Positions 1 through 7,639 of a DNA stretch of 64,000 bases are shown here, one piece after another. Origin of the DNA: an uncultured Clostridium sp. (GTDB lineage: Bacteria; Bacillota_I; Bacilli_A; RF39; UBA660). The notes beneath the pieces were generated by a model. The model made no database searches. It worked only from the letters and a program-made list of their open reading frames with translations, and was not told the DNA's origin. How positions within the stretch are numbered: position 1 is the stretch's first letter; each line of letters begins with the position of its first letter. Location of the stretch: assembly GCA_902493795.1 (NCBI GenBank), contig CABUQZ010000001.1, positions 1-64,000 of the forward strand. The letters run 5' to 3'. Position numbers and translations under genes: made by a program.

Positions 1-2
1 AT

Positions 3-29
3 AAAAAAAGACTAAAATAAATTTTAGTC
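3..29 (-). terminator. Intrinsic terminator-like hairpin
   Basis: The arms GACTAAAAT (10-18) and ATTTTAGTC (21-29) form a perfect 9-bp stem. On the minus strand it is followed by seven Ts (complement of 3-9). It would stop minus-strand transcription, although no minus-strand gene lies directly before it now. It may belong to a locus interrupted by the IS91-type element, or be part of the end of that element. Confidence 0.45.
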
Positions 30-30
30 G

Positions 31-49
31 CCAACCTTTTCAAGGTTGG
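31..49. repeat. Short perfect hairpin before the IS91-type transposase
   Basis: CCAACCTT (31-38) and AAGGTTGG (42-49) form an 8-bp stem with a 3-nt loop. IS91-family elements carry subterminal palindromes instead of terminal inverted repeats, so this hairpin, 24 bp before the transposase ATG, could mark an element end. That is inference; no boundary can be proved from one copy. Confidence 0.35.
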
Positions 50-72
50 TTATTTTAATATATAATAATTAT

Positions 73-1233
73 ATGATTATAACTACATTTAAAACTGAAA
101 AAGAACTATTTGATAATTATCCGAAAAAAAATTATTTTAAACTTAAAGATATTTTTAATGAATATTGGGATGATTTTCTTATATTTGCCAATGAGAAAAA
201 ATTTATAATTCGTGATGTCGTTAAAAGAGATGTTAATAGAATGATTATTTGTAATACCCCTTCTCTTGGTACATCCGTTTTTAAATGTCCTAAATGTAAT
301 AATACTAAGTTTGTTTATAATACTTGTAAGTCTAGATTTTGCAATTCTTGTGGAATTAAATATGCTAAACAACGTGCTTTAAATATTGAGTCTAAACTTA
401 TATATGGTAATCATAGACATTTGGTTTTTACTATTTCTGATATTCTTTGGCCTTTATTTCTTGAAAATCGTGATAGATTAAATTTTATGTTTGAAGCTGT
501 TAGTAAAACTCTTCTTTCTTGGTATAGTGAAAAGTATAAAAAGCAACAACTTAAACCAGGATTTGTTCTTACACTTCATACATTTGGTAGAGACGATAAA
601 TGGAATGTTCATATCCATTGTCTTATTTCTGAATTTGCCATGGGTAATTCTTGTGTTAAAAAAATGGATTTTATTCCTTTTGATATGCTTAGAAAACGTT
701 TTCAAAAAATATTGCTTGATTTACTTGAAAAGGATATTGGCAAAGATGATTTTAAAGCTATTAAAAATCAAATCTACTCTAAATATGATAATGGATTTTA
801 TGTACGTGCTAAGAAAAGTGAATTTCCTAATTCTTCTAAAGCTGTTTCTTATGTTTTAAGATATTGTGGTAGACCTTGCTTTGCTTCTTATCGTATAATA
901 GATATTGATGACAATGATTTTATTACCTTTTGGTATCAAAGACATGAAGATGATAATTTTGTTGTTGAAAAAATCCATATTTTTGAATTCATAGCTAGAT
1001 TGATTAGACACATTCCTGATACACAATTTAAAACTATTAGATATTATGGCTTCTATGCTTCTAAATCTCACAAATTATATAATACTTGTAGAAGACTAAT
1101 TTCTAAAGAAAAATTACCTTTTTATAAATCATTAAATAAGTGGAGAAATCTATTATTAATTACTTTAAAAAAAGACCCGTTAATTTGTGATGTATGCTCT
1201 TCTGTTATGGAATTCGACTATGGTTACACTTAA
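73..1233 (+). CDS. IS91-family HUH (Y2) transposase
   Basis: This is a rolling-circle transposase that nicks single DNA strands through a tyrosine. The N-terminal part has a four-cysteine zinc-binding region (FKCPKCNN ... CKSRFCNSCG). The HUH metal motif is WNVHIHC (His180-Ile-His182 counted from this start). The paired nucleophile candidates are Tyr260 and Tyr264 in SYVLRYCG, with the Y-x3-Y spacing of IS91. The C-terminal end carries one more CxxC (CDVC). The length, 386 aa, is normal for the family. The ATG at 73 is preferred over a TTG at 46, which lies inside a hairpin stem. All catalytic residues are present, so it may be active. A small zinc-ribbon gene follows 15 nt downstream. Confidence 0.85.
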   Translation: MIITTFKTEKELFDNYPKKNYFKLKDIFNEYWDDFLIFANEKKFIIRDVVKRDVNRMIICNTPSLGTSVFKCPKCNNTKFVYNTCKSRFCNSCGIKYAKQRALNIESKLIYGNHRHLVFTISDILWPLFLENRDRLNFMFEAVSKTLLSWYSEKYKKQQLKPGFVLTLHTFGRDDKWNVHIHCLISEFAMGNSCVKKMDFIPFDMLRKRFQKILLDLLEKDIGKDDFKAIKNQIYSKYDNGFYVRAKKSEFPNSSKAVSYVLRYCGRPCFASYRIIDIDDNDFITFWYQRHEDDNFVVEKIHIFEFIARLIRHIPDTQFKTIRYYGFYASKSHKLYNTCRRLISKEKLPFYKSLNKWRNLLLITLKKDPLICDVCSSVMEFDYGYT

Positions 1234-1248
1234 TGAAAGGTTCTATTT

Positions 1249-1464
1249 ATGAAAAAAAACAAAGATGAAATTGAATTTATTTGTCCATTATGCAAAACAA
1301 AAGAAAGGATTCCAACTTATATAGTTCAAATGTTAGATGAAGCTGATCAAATAGGAGTTGATACTTCTGTGCCTCCTAGATTTGATTGTGAAAATTGTGA
1401 AGGTAAAATGGTACCTATTTACTATATAGGTGTTAACGGCAAAATTTTTGAATATAAAGAATAA
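1249..1464 (+). CDS. Small zinc-ribbon-like protein, likely IS91 passenger
   Basis: A 71-aa protein with two CxxC knuckles (ICPLCK near residue 11 and DCENCEG near residue 47), which suggests a single zinc ribbon. I do not recognise its function. It starts 15 nt after the transposase stop, with an AAAGG ribosome binding site 8 nt before its ATG, so it is probably co-transcribed with it. A terminator follows at once. The same-strand position between transposase and terminator, opposite in direction to the neighbouring str operon, suggests it travels with the insertion sequence. A DNA-binding accessory role is only a guess. There are no membrane segments. Confidence 0.6.
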   Translation: MKKNKDEIEFICPLCKTKERIPTYIVQMLDEADQIGVDTSVPPRFDCENCEGKMVPIYYIGVNGKIFEYKE

Positions 1465-1475
1465 TCTTGTGATTT

Positions 1476-1519
1476 TAAAAAAATACCAAGATGCTTTTTG
1501 CGTGCTTGGTATTTTTTTT
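1476..1519. terminator. Bidirectional intrinsic terminator after the IS91 cassette
   Basis: AAATACCAAG (1481-1490) pairs with CTTGGTATTT (1505-1514), a 10-bp stem with a 14-nt loop. It is followed by a run of Ts to 1519 on the plus strand and flanked by As from 1477 that give Ts on the minus strand. It ends plus-strand transcription of the small zinc-ribbon gene and could also be the element's end structure. Confidence 0.8.
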
Positions 1520-1566
1520 GCGACTATTTTATATCATTATTTTATGATATGAACTTTCCTATAAGA

Positions 1567-1592
1567 CAAAAAAAGACTTCTTTCGAAGTCTT
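1567..1592 (-). terminator. tuf terminator
   Basis: AAGACTTC (1573-1580) pairs with GAAGTCTT (1585-1592) around a TTTC loop. On the minus strand the stem is followed by a T tract (complement of 1568-1574). It closes the rpsL-rpsG-fusA-tuf operon 23 bp after the tuf stop codon. Confidence 0.9.
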
Positions 1593-1614
1593 ATCAATTA
1601 CTTAAATTATTAAA

Positions 1615-2799
1615 CTATTCAATGATTTCAGTAACGTTACCAGCACCAACAGTTCTTCCACCTTCACGAACAGAGAACTTAGTACCATTTTCAATTGCGA
1701 TTGGGTGAATTAACTCAACTGTAATTGAAACATTGTCTCCTGGCATAACCATTTCAACACCTGGTTCAAGTTCGATAACTCCAGTGATATCTGTAGTTCT
1801 GAAATAGAATTGTGGACGATAATTTGAGAAGAATGGTGTATGACGTCCTCCTTCTTCTTTAGATAGAACATAGATTGTTGCTTTGAATTTCTTATGAGGT
1901 GTAACACTTCCTGGTTTAGCAAGAACTTGTCCACGTTCAACTTCTTCACGAGAAATACCACGTAATAATACTCCAGCATTGTCTCCTGCTTCAGCATAGT
2001 CAAGTTGTTTACGGAACATTTCAATTCCTGTTACAACAGTCTTCTTAGTTGGTTTAATTCCAACGATTTCAACTTCATCATTTAAATTCAATTTACCACG
2101 TTCTACACGTCCAGTAACAACTGTTCCACGTCCAGTGATAGTGAATACGTCTTCAATACTCATTAAGAATGGTTTGTCGTTATCACGAACTGGAGTTGGG
2201 ATATATGAATCTACTGCATCCATTAATTCGTCAATTGCTTTAACAGATTCTTCGTCTCCTTCAAGAGCTTTTAATGCAGATCCACGAACGATTGGAGTGT
2301 TTGCTCCATCATAACCATATTCAGTTAATAGATCACGAATTTCCATTTCAACTAAGTCAAGAAGTTCTGGATCATCAACTTGGTCACATTTATTCATAAA
2401 TACAACCATCTTTGGAACACCAACTTGACGAGATAATAGAATATGTTCACGAGTTTGTGCCATTGGTCCATCTGTAGCTGCAATAACAAGGATTGCTCCA
2501 TCCATTTGAGCAGCTCCAGTAATCATGTTTTTAACATAGTCAGCATGTCCTGGGCAGTCTACGTGTGCATAGTGACGAGTTGCTGTTTGGTATTCAACGT
2601 GAGAAGTATTAATTGTAATTCCACGTTCTCTTTCTTCAGGTGCTTTATCGATATTAGCATAATCAACAAATTCTCCACCAAATTTTTCAGATTGTCTCTT
2701 AGTAATAGCAGCTGTTAATGTTGTTTTACCATGGTCAACGTGTCCAATAGTTCCAATATTAACATGTACTTTACTACGATCAAATTTTTGTTTAGCCAT
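1615..2799 (-). CDS. tuf: Elongation factor Tu
   Basis: GTPase that delivers aminoacyl-tRNA to the ribosomal A site. At 394 aa it has the usual length. All G motifs are visible: GHVDHGKT (P-loop, residues about 19-26), DCPGHADY (switch II) and NKCD (guanine specificity); switch I is RGITINTS. Domains II and III follow the G domain in normal order and the protein ends in TEIIE. It lies 111 nt downstream of fusA and has its own promoter (2833-2861) and ribosome binding site (AAAGGAGG), so it can be transcribed both from the operon and alone. The S10 operon, which often follows tuf in Bacillota, is replaced here by a terminator and an insertion sequence. Confidence 0.98.
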   Translation of the reverse strand: MAKQKFDRSKVHVNIGTIGHVDHGKTTLTAAITKRQSEKFGGEFVDYANIDKAPEERERGITINTSHVEYQTATRHYAHVDCPGHADYVKNMITGAAQMDGAILVIAATDGPMAQTREHILLSRQVGVPKMVVFMNKCDQVDDPELLDLVEMEIRDLLTEYGYDGANTPIVRGSALKALEGDEESVKAIDELMDAVDSYIPTPVRDNDKPFLMSIEDVFTITGRGTVVTGRVERGKLNLNDEVEIVGIKPTKKTVVTGIEMFRKQLDYAEAGDNAGVLLRGISREEVERGQVLAKPGSVTPHKKFKATIYVLSKEEGGRHTPFFSNYRPQFYFRTTDITGVIELEPGVEMVMPGDNVSITVELIHPIAIENGTKFSVREGGRTVGAGNVTEIIE

Positions 2800-2832
2800 T
2801 TTATAAAATCCTCCTTTATATATTACTACTTT

Positions 2833-2861
2833 ATTTTATATGATAATTTATAAATTATCAA
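2833..2861 (-). promoter_or_regulatory. Internal promoter for tuf
   Basis: On the minus strand, TTGATA (2856-2861) is separated by exactly 17 bp from TAAAAT (2833-2838). The spacer contains the AT palindrome GATAATTT/AAATTATC. It lies about 35 nt before the tuf start codon in the fusA-tuf gap. Confidence 0.65.
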
Positions 2862-2910
2862 CTATTTTTTAATAATCAGATTCCTTAGAAAAAGGTTCTG
2901 TTATTAACTA

Positions 2911-4980
2911 TTAATTACCGCTTTTTTTAATGATTTCTTCAGCGATATTTCTTGGTACTTCTTCATAATGATCGAATGTCATAATAAATGTACCTCTACC
3001 TTGGCTGTTACTTCTTAATGAAGTAGCATATCCAAACATCTCAGCAAGTGGAACCATAGCAGATAATTGAATTACATTACCTCTAGATTCTTGTCCTAGT
3101 GGTTTTCCACGGCGAGATGTAATGTCTCCCATAACATTACCAAAATATTCATCTGGTACTGATACATCAACCTTCATTATAGGTTCAAGTAATACTGGGT
3201 TACATTTGTTTTTCATTTCTTTAACTGCAAGAGAAGCAGCAACTTTAAATGCCATTTCTGATGAGTCTACATCATGGTATGATCCATCATGTAATGTACA
3301 TTTAACGTCTATCATTGGGTATCCTGCAACAACACCAGATTCAAGAGCTTCTTGTAATCCTTTGTCAGTTACTGGAATGTATTCGCGAGGAACAACACCT
3401 CCAACGATAGCATCAACGAATTCATATCCTTTATCTGGATTTGGTTCAAATTGTACCCAAACGTGTCCATATTGTCCACGACCACCAGATTGTTTGATAT
3501 ATTTTCCTTCACAGTCTCCTGCTTGTTTAATTGTTTCACGATAAGCAACTTGTGGTTTACCAACGTTACATTCAACTGAGAATTCTCTTCTCATTCTATC
3601 TACTAATACATCAAGGTGTAATTCACCCATACCTGCAATAATAGTTTGACCAGTTTCTTGATCAGTATGAACTTTAAATGTTGGGTCCTCTTCAGCTAAC
3701 TTTTGTAAAGCAATTCCCATTTTTTCTTGATCAGCTTTTGATTTTGGTTCAACAGCTAATTGAATAACTGGTTCAGGAAATACCATTGATTCAAGAATAA
3801 CAGGTTTCTTTTCATCACATAATGTATCTCCAGTAGTTGTATCTTTAAGTCCAACTGCAGCAGCTATATCTCCAGTGAATACTTCAGATATTTCTGCACG
3901 ATGGTTGGCATGCATTAATAAGATACGACCAATTCTTTCTTTTTCATCTTTAGTAGAGTTTAATACATAAGAACCACTACTTAGATGTCCAGAATATACA
4001 CGGAAGAAAGTTAATCTTCCAACAAATGGGTCTGTCATAACTTTAAATGCTAATGCTGCAAATGGTTGATCATCACTTGGATGTCTAACAGCTTCATTAC
4101 CATCTAAATCTGTTCCTTTAATAGATTCAATATCTATAGGTGATGGTAAATAGTCAATTACAGCATCAAGTAATAATTTGATACCTTTGTTTCCTAAAGC
4201 AGTTCCACACATTACTGGGAAGAACTTAACTTCAAGTGTACCTTTTCTTATACACTTTTTAATTTCTTCAACAGTAAGTTCTTGACCTTCAAGATATTTC
4301 TCCATTACTTCATCATCAAATTCAGCAACAGTATCAATAAGGTCTGCTCTTCTTTTTTCAGCTTCATCTTTTAATTCAGCAGGTATTTCTATTTCTTGAG
4401 CATTTTCTTCTTGTTGACCATCATAATGATAAGCTTTCATAGTAACTAAATCGATAACTCCATCAAAGCTATCTTCAGCTCCTATTGGCCATTCAATTGG
4501 TTTAGCATTAACTCCTAATCTAGATTTAATTGTATCTAGACTATATACGAAATCTGCTCCCATTTTATCCATTTTGTTAGCAAATATAATTCTAGGAACT
4601 TTAAATTCAGTAGCTTGTCTCCAAACTGTTTCAGTTTGAGGTTCAACTCCTGCTTGAGCATCAATAAGTGCTACAGCTCCATCTAGTACTCTTAAACTAC
4701 GACTAACTTCAATAGTGAAGTCTACGTGTCCTGGAGTATCAATTATATTTAATCTATATTTCTTCCAATATGCAGTAGTTGCAGCAGAAGTAATAGTTAT
4801 ACCACGTTCTTGTTCTTGTGCCATCCAGTCCATTTGTGACTCACCATCGTGAGTTTCACCAATTTTATGGATTTTCTTTGTATGGAATAAGATACGCTCA
4901 GTACATGTTGTTTTACCAGCATCGATATGAGCCATTATTCCTATGTTTCTTGTCATCTGTAAAGATGTTTCACGTGCCAT
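2911..4980 (-). CDS. fusA: Elongation factor G
   Basis: GTPase that drives translocation of the ribosome and, with RRF, ribosome recycling. At 689 aa it is full length. The P-loop is AHIDAGKTT (residues about 17-25), switch II DTPGHVDF and the specificity motif NKMDK, followed by domains II-V (GGRGQYGHVW in domain IV). It starts 16 nt after rpsG in the str operon with an AAGGAG ribosome binding site. The first codons (M A R E T S) overlap a sequence that matches 13 of 16 positions of the Bacillus parS consensus (4966-4981), probably by coincidence of codon use. I see no duplication or fusidic-acid-type FusB gene nearby. Confidence 0.98.
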   Translation of the reverse strand: MARETSLQMTRNIGIMAHIDAGKTTCTERILFHTKKIHKIGETHDGESQMDWMAQEQERGITITSAATTAYWKKYRLNIIDTPGHVDFTIEVSRSLRVLDGAVALIDAQAGVEPQTETVWRQATEFKVPRIIFANKMDKMGADFVYSLDTIKSRLGVNAKPIEWPIGAEDSFDGVIDLVTMKAYHYDGQQEENAQEIEIPAELKDEAEKRRADLIDTVAEFDDEVMEKYLEGQELTVEEIKKCIRKGTLEVKFFPVMCGTALGNKGIKLLLDAVIDYLPSPIDIESIKGTDLDGNEAVRHPSDDQPFAALAFKVMTDPFVGRLTFFRVYSGHLSSGSYVLNSTKDEKERIGRILLMHANHRAEISEVFTGDIAAAVGLKDTTTGDTLCDEKKPVILESMVFPEPVIQLAVEPKSKADQEKMGIALQKLAEEDPTFKVHTDQETGQTIIAGMGELHLDVLVDRMRREFSVECNVGKPQVAYRETIKQAGDCEGKYIKQSGGRGQYGHVWVQFEPNPDKGYEFVDAIVGGVVPREYIPVTDKGLQEALESGVVAGYPMIDVKCTLHDGSYHDVDSSEMAFKVAASLAVKEMKNKCNPVLLEPIMKVDVSVPDEYFGNVMGDITSRRGKPLGQESRGNVIQLSAMVPLAEMFGYATSLRSNSQGRGTFIMTFDHYEEVPRNIAEEIIKKSGN

Positions 4981-4996
4981 ACTTTATCTCTCCTTC

Positions 4997-5464
4997 CTAC
5001 CAACGATAATGAGCAAATGCTTTATTAGCTTCTGCCATTCTATGTGTATCTTCACGTTTCTTAACAGCTGCACCTGTTCCATTGTATGCATCTGTTATTT
5101 CATTGGCTAAATTTTCAGCCATACCTCTTCCACCTCTATCACGAGCATATTTAACTAACCAACGTAGTCCTAATGCTTGACTTCTTTGAGGTGTTACTTC
5201 AACTGGAACTTGGTAGTTTGATCCACCAACTCTACGAGATTTAACTTCAAGTGTTGGTTTAATGTTCTCTAAAGCTTTTTCAAAAACAGTTAGAGGTTCT
5301 TCTCCAGTTTTTTCTTTAACTATATCAAATGCTTCATAAAGAATAGTTTGAGCAATTCCTTTTTTACCATCTAACATAATTGTATTTATTAACTTTGTAA
5401 CAACTTTTGAATTATATATTGGATCTGGTAAAACATCTCTTTTTACCGCACGTCTTTTACGCAT
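4997..5464 (-). CDS. rpsG: 30S ribosomal protein S7
   Basis: Head protein of the small subunit that nucleates assembly of the 16S rRNA 3' domain and contacts E-site tRNA. At 155 aa it is the normal length, beginning MRKRRAVKRDVLPDPIY and ending in the family-typical AHYRW. It lies 33 nt after rpsL and 16 nt before fusA, the universal str-operon order. The ribosome binding site GGGAGG lies 8 nt before the ATG. In E. coli S7 is the autogenous regulator of this operon; the gaps here are too short to show an obvious binding structure. Confidence 0.98.
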   Translation of the reverse strand: MRKRRAVKRDVLPDPIYNSKVVTKLINTIMLDGKKGIAQTILYEAFDIVKEKTGEEPLTVFEKALENIKPTLEVKSRRVGGSNYQVPVEVTPQRSQALGLRWLVKYARDRGGRGMAENLANEITDAYNGTGAAVKKREDTHRMAEANKAFAHYRW

Positions 5465-5497
5465 TCTAAAATCCTCCCTTCATAATTTAATATTTAA

Positions 5498-5917
5498 TTA
5501 TTTAGTAGCTTTAGGTTTTTTAGCACCATATTTACTACGTCCTTGTTTTCTGTCTTTAACTCCAGCAGTGTCTAAAGTACCACGAATAATATGATAACGA
5601 ACACCGATTAAGTCCTTAACACGTCCACCACGAATCAATACAACGCTGTGCTCTTGTAAGTTATGTCCAATTCCAGGAATGTAGCAAGTAACTTCTGCTC
5701 CATTACTTAAACGAACACGAGCATATTTTCTTAAAGCTGAGTTTGGTTTCTTAGGTGTTAATGTACCAACACGAGTACATACTCCTTGTTTTTGAGGAGA
5801 ATTTTTAATAGTTTGAGTCTTACCAATACTATTAAATCTAAATCCTAAAACAGGTGATTTGCTTTTTCTTACCTTGTCGTGTCTACCTTTTTTAACTAAT
5901 TGATTAATTGTAGGCAT
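5498..5917 (-). CDS. rpsL: 30S ribosomal protein S12 with an unusual Ile in the accuracy loop
   Basis: Decoding-centre protein that controls translational accuracy and the streptomycin response. At 139 aa it is normal length for Bacillota. The TPKKPNSALRK loop retains the lysine equivalent to E. coli K42. In the second accuracy loop the usual KDLPGVRYH reads KDLIGVRYH: the proline equivalent to E. coli Pro90 is Ile104 (codon ATC, 5606-5608). Substitutions of that proline are known to give streptomycin resistance or dependence. It is first in the str operon, with its own promoter at 6020-6048 and a hairpin in the leader. The AGGAG ribosome binding site lies 8 nt before the ATG. Confidence 0.98.
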   Translation of the reverse strand: MPTINQLVKKGRHDKVRKSKSPVLGFRFNSIGKTQTIKNSPQKQGVCTRVGTLTPKKPNSALRKYARVRLSNGAEVTCYIPGIGHNLQEHSVVLIRGGRVKDLIGVRYHIIRGTLDTAGVKDRKQGRSKYGAKKPKATK

Positions 5918-5975
5918 AAATTCAGTCTCCTTTCTCTACACATATCCAGGTGTATCATTTTTGATTTTAAATATA

Positions 5976-5998
5976 AGTTTTGCCCAAAAAGCAAAACT
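5976..5998 (-). promoter_or_regulatory. Hairpin in the rpsL leader
   Basis: AGTTTTGC (5976-5983) and GCAAAACT (5991-5998) form a perfect 8-bp stem with a 7-nt loop, about 20 nt downstream of the likely transcription start and 58 nt before the rpsL ATG. There is no T tract, so it is not a terminator. It may be a leader structure for autogenous control or mRNA stability. Function is inferred. Confidence 0.5.
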
Positions 5999-6019
5999 CA
6001 TTAATAAATCGACTTAATT

Positions 6020-6048
6020 AATATAACACTATAAAACGTCTATGTCAA
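6020..6048 (-). promoter_or_regulatory. str operon (rpsL) promoter
   Basis: On the minus strand, a perfect TTGACA (6043-6048) is followed after 17 bp by TATATT (6020-6025). This is one of the strongest promoters in the window. The IS4-type element ends only 10 bp upstream of the -35 box, so the insertion left the promoter intact. Confidence 0.9.
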
Positions 6049-6213
6049 CAATTATTTATTTGAGTTTAGGTTTTTTACAAAAAATAATGATAAATGTTAA
6101 AAGAGCTATTTTTTTAAAGAAAAAATGTTAAATTTTAACCGATAAACCTAATTTTTTGCATGACTAAACAAACATAACAATATGTTCTTTTTTTATGATT
6201 AAATTAAATCACT

Positions 6214-7478
6214 TTATAATTTTAATTGCATTTGCTTATACCCAAGCCTTTGTTCAATTTTTTGCCATTCACTAATTCCCGTTTTACATTGTTTTAATAT
6301 TTCTTTTATTCCTCTTGCTAATTGAGAAAGCCATACTGTCACTTTATTCTTAAGTGATTTACTTGCTTCTATTATTTTTATTACTAATAGTTTCTTATCT
6401 ATTTTATCTGCTAACATAGCAGTATACCCTAAATGGATTGTAAGCATCATATTTAAATTATTCATTGATTTCAATGTTCTTACTCTCATATTTTCAAAAT
6501 CATATTCTTGTTTCTTTCCCCTAAAGTATTCTTCTATTCTCCATCTCGATAGGTATAGTCTTACTATTTTTATGACATCTTCCTTTTCAGCACTTTCAAT
6601 ATTCGTTAGCAACTTCATTGGATGTTCTTCACTTAATCCATACACAAATACTGCTGTGTATTCCATTTTATTAGCTGGTAAAATGACTTTGGTATAAGAT
6701 ATCATTAATTCTTTTGCATCATTATCATCAAACAATGCTGTCATCTTTATTTTACCTTTTCTACCTTTTGCTACATCTCCTACACTTCTTCTTTTTCCCT
6801 TAAATATTAAAGTTCTTTCATCATCTAGTCTTATTACAAATTGATGATGATTCTTTTCCATATAATTAAATATCTTATTATCATCATACCCTCTATCAAA
6901 TATTCCTGTAAATTTACTACCAACTATTTTTTCCGCAGCCTTAATACTTTCTATAGTATACTTATTTTTTGATTCAAAGTTACTGCTTTTACATGAATAT
7001 ATTTGACTATATATGCTTAGTGGTTGATGTTCATTTTTGCTTAGGATCGTAGCTTCACATACGTGGTATCCATTTACAATTCTCTTTTCTTTACTTGATG
7101 CATCTATAACTCTATCTAAATCTTCTAACTTATTGCTATACTCTTTATTTATATCACTATCATCAAATAACACTATTGGATTTTCTAAATCTATATTTTT
7201 CTTCACTTCATTTAAATAATTTTTCCATATCGTATCTTTCTCATCATCATACATATTTGATAAATTATTACACAATCTTTCAATTATGTAATTTAATTTT
7301 GTCTTTTCTTTTAACGTTCTAGCTATCTCAGATATTAAACAACTACCACTCCTGGCTAGACCATATTGCATATCCATTACAAATTTTGAAGTTGACTTAT
7401 TTACACCTTCTGAAATTTTTTTGAAAAATTAATAATATCTCTTTTCATTTCATATGAATTCATAGTAAAATTATTCAT
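6214..7478 (-). pseudogene. IS4-family DDE transposase, two frames joined at an A7 run
   Basis: DDE transposase with PF01609-like architecture: first Asp in VLFDDSD, second Asp in GIFDRGYDD, and the family glutamate region RWRIEEYFRGKKQEYDFE. The gene starts at an ATG at 7478 with a good ribosome binding site (GAGGTG). That frame reads 25 codons to a stop at 7401-7403. The main frame (about 6214-7430) contains the catalytic core. Seven As on the minus strand (7416-7422) sit at TCA AAA AAA, and a -1 slip there joins the frames (KKISEGVNKS). It is either a programmed frameshift, known for some IS families, or a decaying gene. A TATAAT box (7529-7534) without a clear -35 lies upstream. Confidence 0.75.
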
Positions 7479-7569
7479 GGAAAACACCTCTTAATTTTTG
7501 TTTAGTAATATTTTTTATTTTCAATTAAATTATACTAAATCTTGAGGAAGTTTTCCTTATTTTTAAAGC

Positions 7570-7606
7570 AAAAAGTGAATCTGTGGATAACACAAATTCG
7601 CTTTTT
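7570..7606. terminator. Hairpin inside the IS end, outside-in terminator
   Basis: AAAAAGTGAATCTGTG (7570-7585) pairs with CACAAATTCGCTTTTT (7591-7606): 16 positions with one mismatch and one G-T pair, loop GATAA. The T ends work on both strands. Placed between the right end and the transposase promoter, it would block read-through from the JAB gene into the transposase, a known self-limiting arrangement in insertion sequences. Confidence 0.6.
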
Positions 7607-7639
7607 CTTTGTCAAGAATTATTTTTACCTAAACTCAAA

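Noticed and set aside
46..72. TTG start for the IS91-type transposase at 46
   Set aside because: It lies inside the stem of a hairpin and has no ribosome binding site; the ATG at 73 gives the family-like N-terminus.
3122..3544. Open frame of 140 codons on the plus strand opposite fusA
   Set aside because: It has no ribosome binding site and mirrors fusA codon structure; the composition is not protein-like. Similar antisense frames over uvrA, uvrB and tuf were rejected for the same reason.
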